DNA of 10,738 bases from Paracoccaceae bacterium (GCA_011525185.1 WTIQ01000169.1:1-10738); one strand, 5' to 3'; shown: positions 1 to 5,985, counted from the first letter of the stretch. Notes: generated by a model from the sequence alone, not told the origin. Numbers and translations: made by a program.

Positions 1-96
1 CTCTTGTGTAATGTTGGGGGTGACATTGTATACGACAGCAAAGCAGACCTAGAATTTGATGAGGCGATGTGGAAAACACGATTTACTCAAATATAA
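1..96 (+). CDS. pabB: PabB C-terminus (aminodeoxychorismate synthase component I), 5'-truncated by window
   Basis: Frame 1 is open from the first base to a TAA at 94-96 and encodes the last 31 residues of a protein. The segment contains CNVGGDIVYDS, the C-terminal signature of chorismate-binding enzymes of the PabB/TrpE/anthranilate synthase I family, followed by an acidic stretch and a WKTRF-like end typical of alphaproteobacterial PabB. PabB, with glutaminase PabA, converts chorismate to 4-amino-4-deoxychorismate for folate synthesis. The next gene begins inside it (28-bp overlap) and belongs to the family containing the following enzyme of that pathway, which favours PabB over TrpE. Too little is visible to check active-site residues. 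Confidence 0.72.
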   Translation, partial: LLCNVGGDIVYDSKADLEFDEAMWKTRFTQI

Positions 97-722
97 ACCG
101 CGACGTCCTGCTACTGGAAACCTTTCGCTTTGACCCCTCCTCAGGCTTTCAGAACCTTGCACTACATTTGGAACGTCTGGAAAAGAGCGCCAAAACCCTT
201 GGGTTTAAATTTGATAATATAAAGATAGACGCACTCCTAAGCAAAATTTCTGCGCCCCAAGCCTTGCGATGTCGTCTCGCGCTGAGCCGTGAGGGGGACA
301 TCGATTTGCAAACCACGCCGATAGGCCAAAATCCATCCCACTGGCGCGTTGCAATTTTCCCTACAAGGCTTCGCTCAGATGACCCTTGGCTAAGAATAAA
401 ATCGACACGTCGCGCCCTATATGAAGAGGCCCGCGCAGCCCTTCCCCAAGGGATTGATGAATGGCTCTTTTTGAACGAAAGAGATGAGCTTTGTGAAGGG
501 ACGATCACAAATGTCTTTCTCCATTTTGAAGGAGATATATGGCACACACCGCATGCCTCTTGCGGGTGCCTGCCTGGTGTGTTGCGTCAGAAACTTTTGA
601 ACAATGGGAACGCTACTGAAAAGGTAATCCCAATCACTGCGGTACAAAATTACAGGCAAATTTCCTTTGGAAACTCTCTTCGCGGACAAATAGTTGCAGA
701 ACTGGTCACACTAGCGACTTGA
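69..722 (+). CDS. pabC: PabC-like class IV aminotransferase (aminodeoxychorismate lyase candidate)
   Basis: A 217-residue fold-type IV PLP enzyme. It starts with LLLETFRFD, typical of the family's first strand. Lys111 in IKSTRR fits the Schiff-base lysine, and Glu143 in LCEGTITN fits the conserved PLP-ring glutamate and phosphate-binding loop; NERDELCEGTITNVF is highly characteristic. The start is GTG at 69, because no ATG lies near the conserved N-terminus and GAGG sits four bases upstream. The 28-bp overlap with pabB suggests translational coupling. Aminodeoxychorismate lyase splits aminodeoxychorismate into p-aminobenzoate and pyruvate. The protein is shorter than E. coli PabC (about 270 residues), as is usual for the alphaproteobacterial class IV proteins paired with pabB, so the exact reaction is inferred from family and neighbour. 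A small class IV aminotransferase of other specificity is the alternative. Confidence 0.8.
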   Translation: MENTIYSNINRDVLLLETFRFDPSSGFQNLALHLERLEKSAKTLGFKFDNIKIDALLSKISAPQALRCRLALSREGDIDLQTTPIGQNPSHWRVAIFPTRLRSDDPWLRIKSTRRALYEEARAALPQGIDEWLFLNERDELCEGTITNVFLHFEGDIWHTPHASCGCLPGVLRQKLLNNGNATEKVIPITAVQNYRQISFGNSLRGQIVAELVTLAT

Positions 723-746
723 CATCACTCACACATATCTATGTAT
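719..746 (+). promoter_or_regulatory. Predicted sigma-70 promoter of aspS
   Basis: A perfect TTGACA (-35) at 719-724 overlaps the TGA stop of the upstream gene. It is followed after 16 bases by ATGTAT at 741-746 (or after 15 by TATGTA at 740-745). Transcription would begin near 753, leaving a leader of about 30 bases that carries the GGAAGG ribosome site at 771-776. The -35 is strong and the -10 imperfect. This suggests aspS has its own promoter as well as any read-through from pabB-pabC. Confidence 0.5.
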
Positions 747-784
747 CCACTCGTTGAATTTCATATACTTGGAAGGCCGTTGTC

Positions 785-2560
785 ATGCATGCCTATCGCA
801 CTCACACCTGTGCTGCGCTCACAAAATCAAACGAAGGCGATATGGTCCGCCTTTCGGGATGGGTCCATCGTGTCCGGGATCACGGCGGTGTTTTGTTCAT
901 CGACTTGCGCGATCACTATGGCGTCACCCAAGTGATTGCAGATGCCGATAGCCCCGTATTCAATCAAGTCGAAGCTGTACGCAGTGAATGGTGCATTCGC
1001 ATTGACGGCAATGTCCTTGCCCGCGATGAGAGCCTCATCAATCCCAAACTCCCCACTGGCGAAATAGAAGTGTTCATCCGTGACATTGAAGTGCTCGGCA
1101 AAGCCGAAGAACTGCCCCTTCTTGTGTTTGGAGATCAAGAGTATCCCGAGGAAACCCGCCTCAAATATCGCTATCTCGACCTGCGGCGGGAAAAGCTGCA
1201 AAATAATATGAAACTGCGTTCAGATGTGGTGGCCTCGATCCGCAAGCGGATGTGGGGTCAAAATTTTCGAGAATACCAAACCCCGATTATCACCGCCTCC
1301 AGCCCAGAAGGCGCGCGGGATTTTCTCGTGCCAAGCCGCTTGCACCCTGGCAAATTCTACGCATTGCCCCAAGCGCCGCAGCAATTCAAACAACTCATCA
1401 TGGTCTCAGGCTTTGACCGTTATTTTCAAATCGCGCCTTGTTTCCGAGATGAAGACCCGCGTGCTGACCGCTCTCCGACCGATTTTTATCAATTGGATAT
1501 GGAAATGTCCTTTGTCACACAACAGGATGTGTTCGATACGATCCAACCAGTTCTGACAGGTGTGTTCGAAGAATTTGGGGGAGGCCGTAAGGTTGATACA
1601 GACTGGCCCCAAATTTCCTACCGGGATGCTGCGCTTTGGTATGGCAGTGACAAACCAGACCTACGAAATCCCATCAAAATGCAGGTCGTGAGCGATCATT
1701 TCCGCGGCTCTGGCTTTGCGATATTTGCTAAACTGCTTGAGCAAGACGGCACCGAAATTCGCGCCATTCCCGCCCCAGGTGGGGGAAGCCGTAAATTTTG
1801 CGACCGCATGAACAGTTTTGCCCAAAAAGAGGGCCTGCCAGGAATGGGCTACATCTTTTGGCGCGACGGTGCAGATGGCATGGAAGCCGCAGGGCCGCTG
1901 GCCAAAAACATCGGCCCCGAACGCACCGAAGCCATCCGCCAAGACCTTGGCCTTAGCGTAGGAGATGCAGCCTTTTTCCTAGGAGGAAAGCCCAAAGCCT
2001 TCGAGGCCGTCGCCGGACGCGCTCGCAATGTGATCGGCGACGAATTGGGATTAACCGAAAAAGACCGCTTTGCCTTTGCTTGGATCGTCGATTTTCCCAT
2101 CTACGAAAAGGACGATGAAACAGGCTCTATCGATTTTGAACACAATCCATTTTCTATGCCGCAAGGAGGCATGGATGCCTTAGAGGGTGATCCGCTGGAG
2201 GTGCTCGGCTATCAATATGATTTGGCCTGTAACGGTTATGAACTCGTTTCTGGGGCCATCCGAAATCACAAACCTGAGATTATGTTCAAGGCCTTTGAAA
2301 TCGCGGGCTATGGCGCAGATGAGGTGCGCAAACGCTTTGGCGGTATGGTCAACGCCTTTCAATATGGTGCCCCTCCGCATGGGGGATGTGCCGCAGGGAT
2401 TGACCGCATTGTCATGCTCTTGGCGGATGAAGCAAACATTCGAGAGGTCATCATGTTCCCGATGAACCAACGGGCCGAAGATCTGATGATGGATGCACCC
2501 AGCGCGCCAATGGCAGAGCAATTGATGGAACTAAACTTGAGGGTGCTGCCGCAGGACTAG
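785..2560 (+). CDS. aspS: Aspartyl-tRNA synthetase, probably non-discriminating (Asp/Asn)
   Basis: A 591-residue cytosolic class II aminoacyl-tRNA synthetase that attaches aspartate to tRNA, with the usual bacterial length and an internal GAD insertion. An N-terminal OB-fold anticodon domain includes GWVHRVRDHGG (residues 25-35). Class II motif 2 is FRDEDPRADR near residue 220, and motif 3 includes GIDRIVMLL near residue 538. The start ATG at 785 gives the conserved MHAYRTHTC N-terminus, with GGAAGG eight bases upstream. His33 and Ser83 align with E. coli Leu30 and Lys81. In Pseudomonas aeruginosa a histidine and a small residue at these sites mark a non-discriminating enzyme that also charges tRNA-Asn. 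That would fit organisms lacking AsnRS and using GatCAB amidotransferase, but neither gene set can be seen here. Confidence 0.97.
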   Translation: MHAYRTHTCAALTKSNEGDMVRLSGWVHRVRDHGGVLFIDLRDHYGVTQVIADADSPVFNQVEAVRSEWCIRIDGNVLARDESLINPKLPTGEIEVFIRDIEVLGKAEELPLLVFGDQEYPEETRLKYRYLDLRREKLQNNMKLRSDVVASIRKRMWGQNFREYQTPIITASSPEGARDFLVPSRLHPGKFYALPQAPQQFKQLIMVSGFDRYFQIAPCFRDEDPRADRSPTDFYQLDMEMSFVTQQDVFDTIQPVLTGVFEEFGGGRKVDTDWPQISYRDAALWYGSDKPDLRNPIKMQVVSDHFRGSGFAIFAKLLEQDGTEIRAIPAPGGGSRKFCDRMNSFAQKEGLPGMGYIFWRDGADGMEAAGPLAKNIGPERTEAIRQDLGLSVGDAAFFLGGKPKAFEAVAGRARNVIGDELGLTEKDRFAFAWIVDFPIYEKDDETGSIDFEHNPFSMPQGGMDALEGDPLEVLGYQYDLACNGYELVSGAIRNHKPEIMFKAFEIAGYGADEVRKRFGGMVNAFQYGAPPHGGCAAGIDRIVMLLADEANIREVIMFPMNQRAEDLMMDAPSAPMAEQLMELNLRVLPQD

Positions 2561-2583
2561 CAGCCTAGAGCAGGGATTAAGTG

Positions 2584-3267
2584 ATGTCAGATGAACGCCT
2601 TGGTATTCCTGTGCCCCATTGGACCCCTCCAAGCGAGCCGCTGCCACAAATGCTCGATGGGCGCTACGTCATGTTAGAGCGCTTGGACTGGAAAAAACAT
2701 GAGGCCGCACTTTGGGAGGCCTTTGCTGGTCAAGACGGAGTATGGGATTTCATGCCAGCGGGACCCTTTTCTGACCTGCCAGCCTTTCGGGCTTGGGGTC
2801 AGTCAAATGAGAGGTCCACTGACCCTCTCTTTTTTGCGATTTTCAACAAAGATGCTGGAACATGGCAGGGCGTGGCAAGCTATCTGCGTATTGCGCCAGC
2901 AGCGGGCAGTATAGAAGTGGGCTATATTTCTTTCTCCCCAGCTCTCCAGAAAACCCACGCCGCAACCGAGGCCATGTATCTCATGATGAAATGGGCCTTT
3001 GATGAGGGCTATCGGCGCTATGAATGGAAGTGTAATGATTTAAATCTCGCCTCCAAAGGTGCGGCTAAACGCTTTGGCTTTACCTATGAGGGGACGTTTA
3101 GACAGGCGCTTGTTGTGAAAGGACGCAATCGGGACACGGCTTGGTTTTCCCTTCTTGATAATGAATGGCCAGAAAAAAAATTGATGTTTGAACGCTGGCT
3201 CGAGCCTGAAAATTTTGATGAGCACTCTGTGCAAAGTCGCACACTCGCGTCATTTGTTCAGCCGTAG
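2584..3267 (+). CDS. GNAT family N-acetyltransferase, RimJ/RimL-like
   Basis: A 227-residue acetyltransferase predicted to transfer an acetyl group from acetyl-CoA to an amine; the substrate is unknown. Core GNAT strands lie at about 80-117 (PLFFAIF, GVASYLRI, IEVGYISFS). The pyrophosphate-binding region LQKTHAATEA (121-130) replaces the usual Q-x-x-G-x-G/A glycine with Thr-His. The C-terminal AAKRFGFTYEGTFRQ (160-174) and KGRNRDTAWFSLLDNEW (179-195) are typical of RimJ/RimL and spermidine-type GNATs. The ATG at 2584 is preferred; an in-frame GTG at 2581 would add one residue. GGGA about seven bases upstream is the only ribosome-site candidate. The gene starts 23 bases after aspS on the same strand, so co-transcription is likely, although nothing shows that the two act together. 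Confidence 0.85.
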   Translation: MSDERLGIPVPHWTPPSEPLPQMLDGRYVMLERLDWKKHEAALWEAFAGQDGVWDFMPAGPFSDLPAFRAWGQSNERSTDPLFFAIFNKDAGTWQGVASYLRIAPAAGSIEVGYISFSPALQKTHAATEAMYLMMKWAFDEGYRRYEWKCNDLNLASKGAAKRFGFTYEGTFRQALVVKGRNRDTAWFSLLDNEWPEKKLMFERWLEPENFDEHSVQSRTLASFVQP

Positions 3268-3363
3268 CAGCATGCTGTTTTCGAACATGTTTTTAGCAGT
3301 TGGCTTCTTCTCAGATGCGTTACTATCTCCAAAAACAGTTGCATAGTTTCAAAAACAGCTAGC

Positions 3364-3505
3364 AATGAGGGCCACAGATCCCTCACATTGGCTCGGGCGT
3401 GCGATGAAGAGGACCCTTTGAGCATGTCCAGCATTGTCCAAATATCTTAATAACTTGCCCTCTTGAACGCGCCTACCGAGGGGGCAGACAGGTTCGGCCC
3501 TCATT
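3364..3505. other. Long nested inverted repeat; candidate structured RNA, strand undetermined
   Basis: The 265-bp gap 3268-3532 has no convincing ORF but contains a nested inverted repeat. AATGAGGGCC (3364-3373) is exactly complementary to 3496-3505. Inside it, CTCG (3392-3395) pairs with 3477-3480, GGCG (3396-3399) with 3470-3473, CG (3402-3403) with 3468-3469, and AAGAGG (3407-3412) with 3459-3464. That gives about 26 collinear pairs, an internal bubble of 18 and 15 bases, and a 46-base apical loop. The loop carries a near-tandem GCATGTCCA / GCATTGTCCA. A local TGAGGG/CCCTCA hairpin at 3366-3385 competes with the outer stem. The element begins 28 bases past the stop of the minus-strand receiver gene and about 96 bases past the plus-strand GNAT gene. 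A small RNA, 3'-UTR element or decayed repeat are all possible, and I recognise no known family. Confidence 0.4.
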
Positions 3506-3532
3506 TTGAAAGGGAACCCTTTTATGCAGGCT

Positions 3533-4216
3533 CTAATAGGCGAGAGGCGCAGAGATTCTTTTGTCCAAGAGCTCCATCAATTCCCCTTGCTCGTCACGTT
3601 CAAGCGACGTCATCAATGCACGATCGCCTGCGCTCTTACACACACTTTTCAGGAATTGACTCACATAACCCTTCATCCTCATATTTGGCTCATCCGATAA
3701 GAGCGCATAGGCGTGCTTAAGATCCTCCACGTAGTTTTTGGGATTTGGTTCTACATTTTCATCGCTCAAAATGACGGGACGAAATCCCGTCTCTGAATAT
3801 TGCGGCAGTACAGACAATATTTTTTGCTGAAATTCGGAAATATTCACCATTGGTTTTTCAAAAAATCCATCTGCCCCAGCGCCCAAAAAGGTATGATGCA
3901 TCAACATATCACCACTGGTTCCAAACAAGGCGTCAATGCGGGGTTGCATAGCATGGAGTTCGCGCAAAAAGTCAGAACCTGATCCATCCATCAGCCCTTC
4001 ATCAATAATCACAACATTGGGGCGATAGATGCGCAAATGTCGCGTTGCAGAGGCAATCGTATCCGCATGTCGCAACCGCGCCCCACTATGCACAGAGACC
4101 AATCGCATCGCGTCGCAGACAAATCGACTATCTTCCACCAAAAGTATCGTGGTACCTAGCAAGGGCTTGCTTCGAGGCGTTTCTATTGCTCCTTTGAGAC
4201 TATGTAGCGGGTTCAT
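3533..4216 (-). CDS. Response-regulator receiver protein with uncharacterised C-terminus
   Basis: A 227-residue protein with a CheY-like receiver at about 22-138. Glu28-Asp29 (LLVEDS) form the acidic pocket, Asp72 (VVIIDEGLMDGSG) is the predicted phosphoacceptor, Thr100/Ser101 (FGTSGD) the switch position, and Lys121 (FFEKPM) the conserved lysine, so the domain looks functional. Residues 139-227 are helical and charged and show no helix-turn-helix, GGDEF, EAL or phosphatase motif. It probably acts through protein contacts or as a phosphorelay partner. No histidine kinase lies nearby, so it is an orphan. The start is certain: ATG at 4216 follows AAGGAGGT with ideal spacing. That ribosome site is exactly complementary to a sequence 22 bases further upstream in the leader. 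The partner and output are unknown. Confidence 0.85.
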   Translation of the reverse strand: MNPLHSLKGAIETPRSKPLLGTTILLVEDSRFVCDAMRLVSVHSGARLRHADTIASATRHLRIYRPNVVIIDEGLMDGSGSDFLRELHAMQPRIDALFGTSGDMLMHHTFLGAGADGFFEKPMVNISEFQQKILSVLPQYSETGFRPVILSDENVEPNPKNYVEDLKHAYALLSDEPNMRMKGYVSQFLKSVCKSAGDRALMTSLERDEQGELMELLDKRISAPLAY

Positions 4217-4220
4217 TCTA

Positions 4221-4258
4221 ACCTCCTTCGAATCTGTTCTTATGGTGCCAAAGGAGGT
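4221..4258 (-). promoter_or_regulatory. Possible SD-sequestering hairpin in receiver-gene leader
   Basis: On the minus strand the receiver gene's ribosome site AAGGAGGT (4228 to 4221) is preceded by its perfect complement ACCTCCTT (4258 to 4251), separated by 22 bases. If transcription starts upstream of 4258, the leader can fold into an 8-bp stem that hides the whole ribosome site. On the plus strand the same bases read as a perfect AAGGAGGT at 4251-4258, but no ATG, GTG or TTG follows within 5-12 bases. The sequence is therefore not explained as a plus-strand ribosome site. The transcription start is unknown, so this is a prediction. Confidence 0.42.
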
Positions 4259-4288
4259 CTAAAAGTTAGTTAATCGCAGCAAAGAGAA

Positions 4289-4354
4289 ATGCGGGTCATT
4301 GCCAAAAGCGATCCCAAACGGCATAGAGGCGGGCAAGAGAACGTCGGAGAATGA
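4289..4354 (+). CDS. Possible 21-codon upstream ORF before mce
   Basis: An ATG at 4289 opens a 21-codon frame, rich in Lys, Arg and Gly, that ends with TGA at 4352-4354, one base before the mce start at 4356. Stop/start proximity of this kind can couple translation. The ribosome site is poor (GAGA just upstream), no recognised leader-peptide features such as codon runs are present, and an ORF of this size is easily found by chance. Included as a weak candidate only. Confidence 0.15.
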   Translation: MRVIAKSDPKRHRGGQENVGE

Positions 4355-4355
4355 A

Positions 4356-4760
4356 ATGATTGGACGATTAAACCATGTGGCCATCGCCGTGCCCGACCTT
4401 GTCGCTGCGGCAGATCAATATCGCAATGCGCTCGGCGCAAAGGTGGGAGATCCGCAAGACGAACCAGATCATGGTGTGACTGTGGTCTTTATCGAGCTTG
4501 AAAATACGAAAATCGAGCTTTTGTATCCCTTGGGTGACGCCAGCCCTATCCAAGGGTTCTTGGATAAAAACCCCTCTGGTGGCATTCATCATGTTTGCTA
4601 TGAGGTGGACGATATCATTGCAGCGCGCGATCATCTCAAATCAACGGGTGCGCGTGTCCTTGGAACAGGAGAGCCTAAGATCGGCGCGCATGGAAAGCCT
4701 GTCCTGTTTTTACATCCCAAAGATTTCAACGGCACTCTGGTCGAACTCGAACAGGTCTAA
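4356..4760 (+). CDS. mce: Methylmalonyl-CoA epimerase (VOC/glyoxalase fold)
   Basis: A 134-residue metalloenzyme that interconverts (2R)- and (2S)-methylmalonyl-CoA between propionyl-CoA carboxylase and methylmalonyl-CoA mutase. Two VOC modules are visible: IGRLNHVAIAVPDL at the N-terminus and GGIHHVCYEVDD at 75-86. Likely metal ligands are His7, one of His78/His79, and Glu130 in LVELEQ. KIELLYPLGDASPIQGFL (52-69) is highly characteristic. The start is ATG 4356, with GGAG six bases upstream; an in-frame TTG at 4299 would add 19 non-conserved residues and is rejected. In Rhodobacter sphaeroides the homologue also epimerises ethylmalonyl-CoA in the ethylmalonyl-CoA pathway, and that dual role is plausible here but inferred. 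It is followed 12 bases later by a DUF1467 gene, so the two probably form an operon. Confidence 0.95.
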   Translation: MIGRLNHVAIAVPDLVAAADQYRNALGAKVGDPQDEPDHGVTVVFIELENTKIELLYPLGDASPIQGFLDKNPSGGIHHVCYEVDDIIAARDHLKSTGARVLGTGEPKIGAHGKPVLFLHPKDFNGTLVELEQV

Positions 4761-4772
4761 AAGGGGTCCACC

Positions 4773-5042
4773 ATGTCCATTACCTCTGCCATTGTTCTTT
4801 ATGCCGTCATCTGGTTTATCGTGTTCTTCATCGCCATTCCCATTCGTCTCAAGACCCAAGGCGATCTGGGAGAGATCGTCCCAGGCACGCAAGCGGGTGC
4901 CCCCGAAGTGCATGAACTCAAGAAAAAGGCATGGATCACAACCTTTGTGACCCTTGTGATCTGGGGCATTTCATGTGCTGTAATTATCTCTGGTACACTG
5001 ACCATGAAAGATATTGATATCTTTAATCGAATGGGGTCTTAG
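4773..5042 (+). CDS. DUF1467 family small inner-membrane protein
   Basis: An 89-residue protein with two predicted transmembrane helices (about residues 4-24 and 53-75). They are separated by a loop with PIRLKTQGDLGEIVPGTQAGAPE, the hallmark of the alphaproteobacterial DUF1467 family. The function is unknown. It begins 12 bases after mce, with AGGGG in the gap as ribosome site, and the mce-DUF1467 pairing is common in this class, so co-transcription is likely. The membrane location is inferred from the helices; no catalytic motif is seen. The gene is followed by a 238-bp non-coding gap that contains a structured repeat. Confidence 0.85.
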   Translation: MSITSAIVLYAVIWFIVFFIAIPIRLKTQGDLGEIVPGTQAGAPEVHELKKKAWITTFVTLVIWGISCAVIISGTLTMKDIDIFNRMGS

Positions 5043-5061
5043 GGCCGTTTAACAGATTAAA

Positions 5062-5217
5062 TAACCCCAGTTATGGATAACGCACTGCTACCGCTTTGTT
5101 TTCAAGAGATATTCAGAGCGCGCACCATGTGTCAGCCCGGGTGGGCACATGCTGAAATGCTCTGCATTTCAGGGGTATAAGGCACTTCCGACATCTCCTT
5201 ATCCATAATTTGGGTTA
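5062..5217 (+). ncRNA. Candidate structured RNA / MITE-like element (complete copy)
   Basis: A 156-nt region between convergent genes that can fold into one closed structure. TAACCC (5062-5067) pairs with GGGTTA (5212-5217). After one C/T mismatch come an A-T and a G.U pair, then TTATGGATAA (5071-5080) pairs with TTATCCATAA (5199-5208), giving 18 pairs. Inside are CGCTTTG/CAGAGCG (5092-5098 with 5114-5120), CATGTG/CACATG plus CCC/GGG (5126-5151), and a perfect 9-bp hairpin with a 3-base loop (5152-5172). GG-ATAAGG (5174-5182) can instead pair with CCTTATCC (5197-5204), which would break the closing stem. The wobble pairs favour plus-strand RNA. There is no T-run terminator and only a weak promoter (TTAACA at 5049). 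A mobile repeat with inverted ends is equally possible. I recognise no known RNA family. Confidence 0.45.
5071..5125 (+). repeat. Dispersed repeat, copy 1
   Basis: This 55-bp stretch aligns without gaps to 10684-10738 at about 40 of 55 positions. The best-conserved blocks are TTATGGAT at the left edge, the TTGTTTT core, GATATTCA, and GCAC at the right edge. Similarity falls to background immediately left of TTATGG, which is also the end of the 10-bp inverted repeat (partner at 5199-5208). The left edge of the repeat therefore coincides with a structural boundary. It lies 28 bases past the DUF1467 stop codon. Confidence 0.65.
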
Positions 5218-5280
5218 AATACTTGGTGGAACCGCTGACAGCCACAGGCATACAAACCAAATCCAGCTAAACAACAGTTA

Positions 5281-5985
5281 CTACGCACTAAAGCTTACTC
5301 GATGAAAGAGATGCGTAAATGTTGCGATCGCCAGCACTGGGACCAAAAGATTCAGAATAGGAATACCCAGCAACAAGGCCATGAGTATGCCCGCACTCCA
5401 GACCGATCCTGAATGCGCTTTGCGAAAAACCCGCGCCTCTTGCAATGGCACATGACGCTGCGCCACCATGTGCATATATTCTCGTCCCAAGAGCCATCCA
5501 TTTGCGGCTAAAAATACAAAGAGCGAGAAGGGCAACAGAAATAGAGACACGAGCAGGGCCAAACTATTCACAAGTATGACGAGACCGAGGAAGTTAATAC
5601 CGTCTTTTACAATGTCACCGACGCTCTGCGCCCGACTGTGGCGCACATGCGGATAGTGACGCTCCTCAACAGCGCTGGCCACGTGATCTGCAAAAAATCC
5701 TGACACCATAGCCGCTGTGGGCACAATCAAAAAGACCGAGAGCACAGAGAGTATGATAAAACTCCCAAGCCCAACCCACCACCCAGCATGGCCTTGCTCA
5801 TCCCAAAACGAAAAGAGTCCAAAAGACCCAAAGAACCCACCAAGAACAAAGGAGAGGGCAACTGCCAAGGTAAAAAGCGCCGCAAGCGTTATTAAAATGC
5901 TACTCACAACGACGCGGCGAAAGCGGGGATCGGGAAGCTGTTGGAGGGCCAGCAGAAATGACCGCGCAATGACGCCTAAGCCCAT
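5281..5985 (-). CDS. EI24/CysZ-like integral membrane protein
   Basis: A 234-residue hydrophobic protein of the EI24 domain family (DUF540), which includes the E. coli sulfate permease CysZ. Predicted membrane segments are at about 25-50, 70-95, 130-163 (long, possibly a re-entrant or paired helix) and 193-222. The family-typical region FFADHVASAVEERHYP (97-112) follows the second segment, and REYMHMVAQRH (168-178) is a polar stretch conserved in the family. Start ATG at 5985 overlaps the end of the upstream nitroreductase gene by 10 bases, so the two are translationally coupled. Sulfate transport is only one possibility, since no cys gene is nearby and many alphaproteobacterial EI24 proteins are uncharacterised. 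Confidence 0.85.
   Translation of the reverse strand: MGLGVIARSFLLALQQLPDPRFRRVVVSSILITLAALFTLAVALSFVLGGFFGSFGLFSFWDEQGHAGWWVGLGSFIILSVLSVFLIVPTAAMVSGFFADHVASAVEERHYPHVRHSRAQSVGDIVKDGINFLGLVILVNSLALLVSLFLLPFSLFVFLAANGWLLGREYMHMVAQRHVPLQEARVFRKAHSGSVWSAGILMALLLGIPILNLLVPVLAIATFTHLFHRVSFSA

Noticed and set aside
755..767. TGAATTTCATATA occurs exactly at 755-767 (before aspS) and at 6615-6627 (after pip)
   Set aside because: A 13-base AT-rich match is expected about once by chance in a window of this length, and the flanks do not match.
827..1201. Antisense ORFs inside aspS and other long genes
   Set aside because: They are shadow frames of clearly real genes and lack start signals or family motifs.
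3266..3281. AGCAG-CATG-CTGTT hairpin plus short T run as terminator of the GNAT gene
   Set aside because: Only five pairs including one wobble and a short T run; too weak to call a terminator.
3509..3519. AAAGGG-AA-CCCTTT-type palindrome downstream of the nested inverted repeat as a terminator
   Set aside because: The loop is too small for the full stem, leaving about four to five pairs with almost no T run after it.
3463..3720. Plus-strand 85-codon ORF in the gap and receiver-gene tail
   Set aside because: No ribosome site or recognisable motif, and most of it lies antisense to the receiver gene, so it is a shadow frame.
4251..4258. Perfect plus-strand Shine-Dalgarno AAGGAGGT upstream of mce
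   Set aside because: No start codon follows at usable distance, and mce at 4356 has its own GGAG. It is better explained as the partner of the receiver-gene ribosome site on the other strand.
4299..4355. N-terminal extension of mce from a TTG codon
   Set aside because: The extra 19 residues do not look like the family, and ATG 4356 has a good ribosome site and gives the conserved MIGRLNHVAIAV start.
5126..5172. Two hairpins after the DUF1467 gene as intrinsic terminators
   Set aside because: Neither is followed by a T-rich tract on either strand; they fit better as parts of the structured element.
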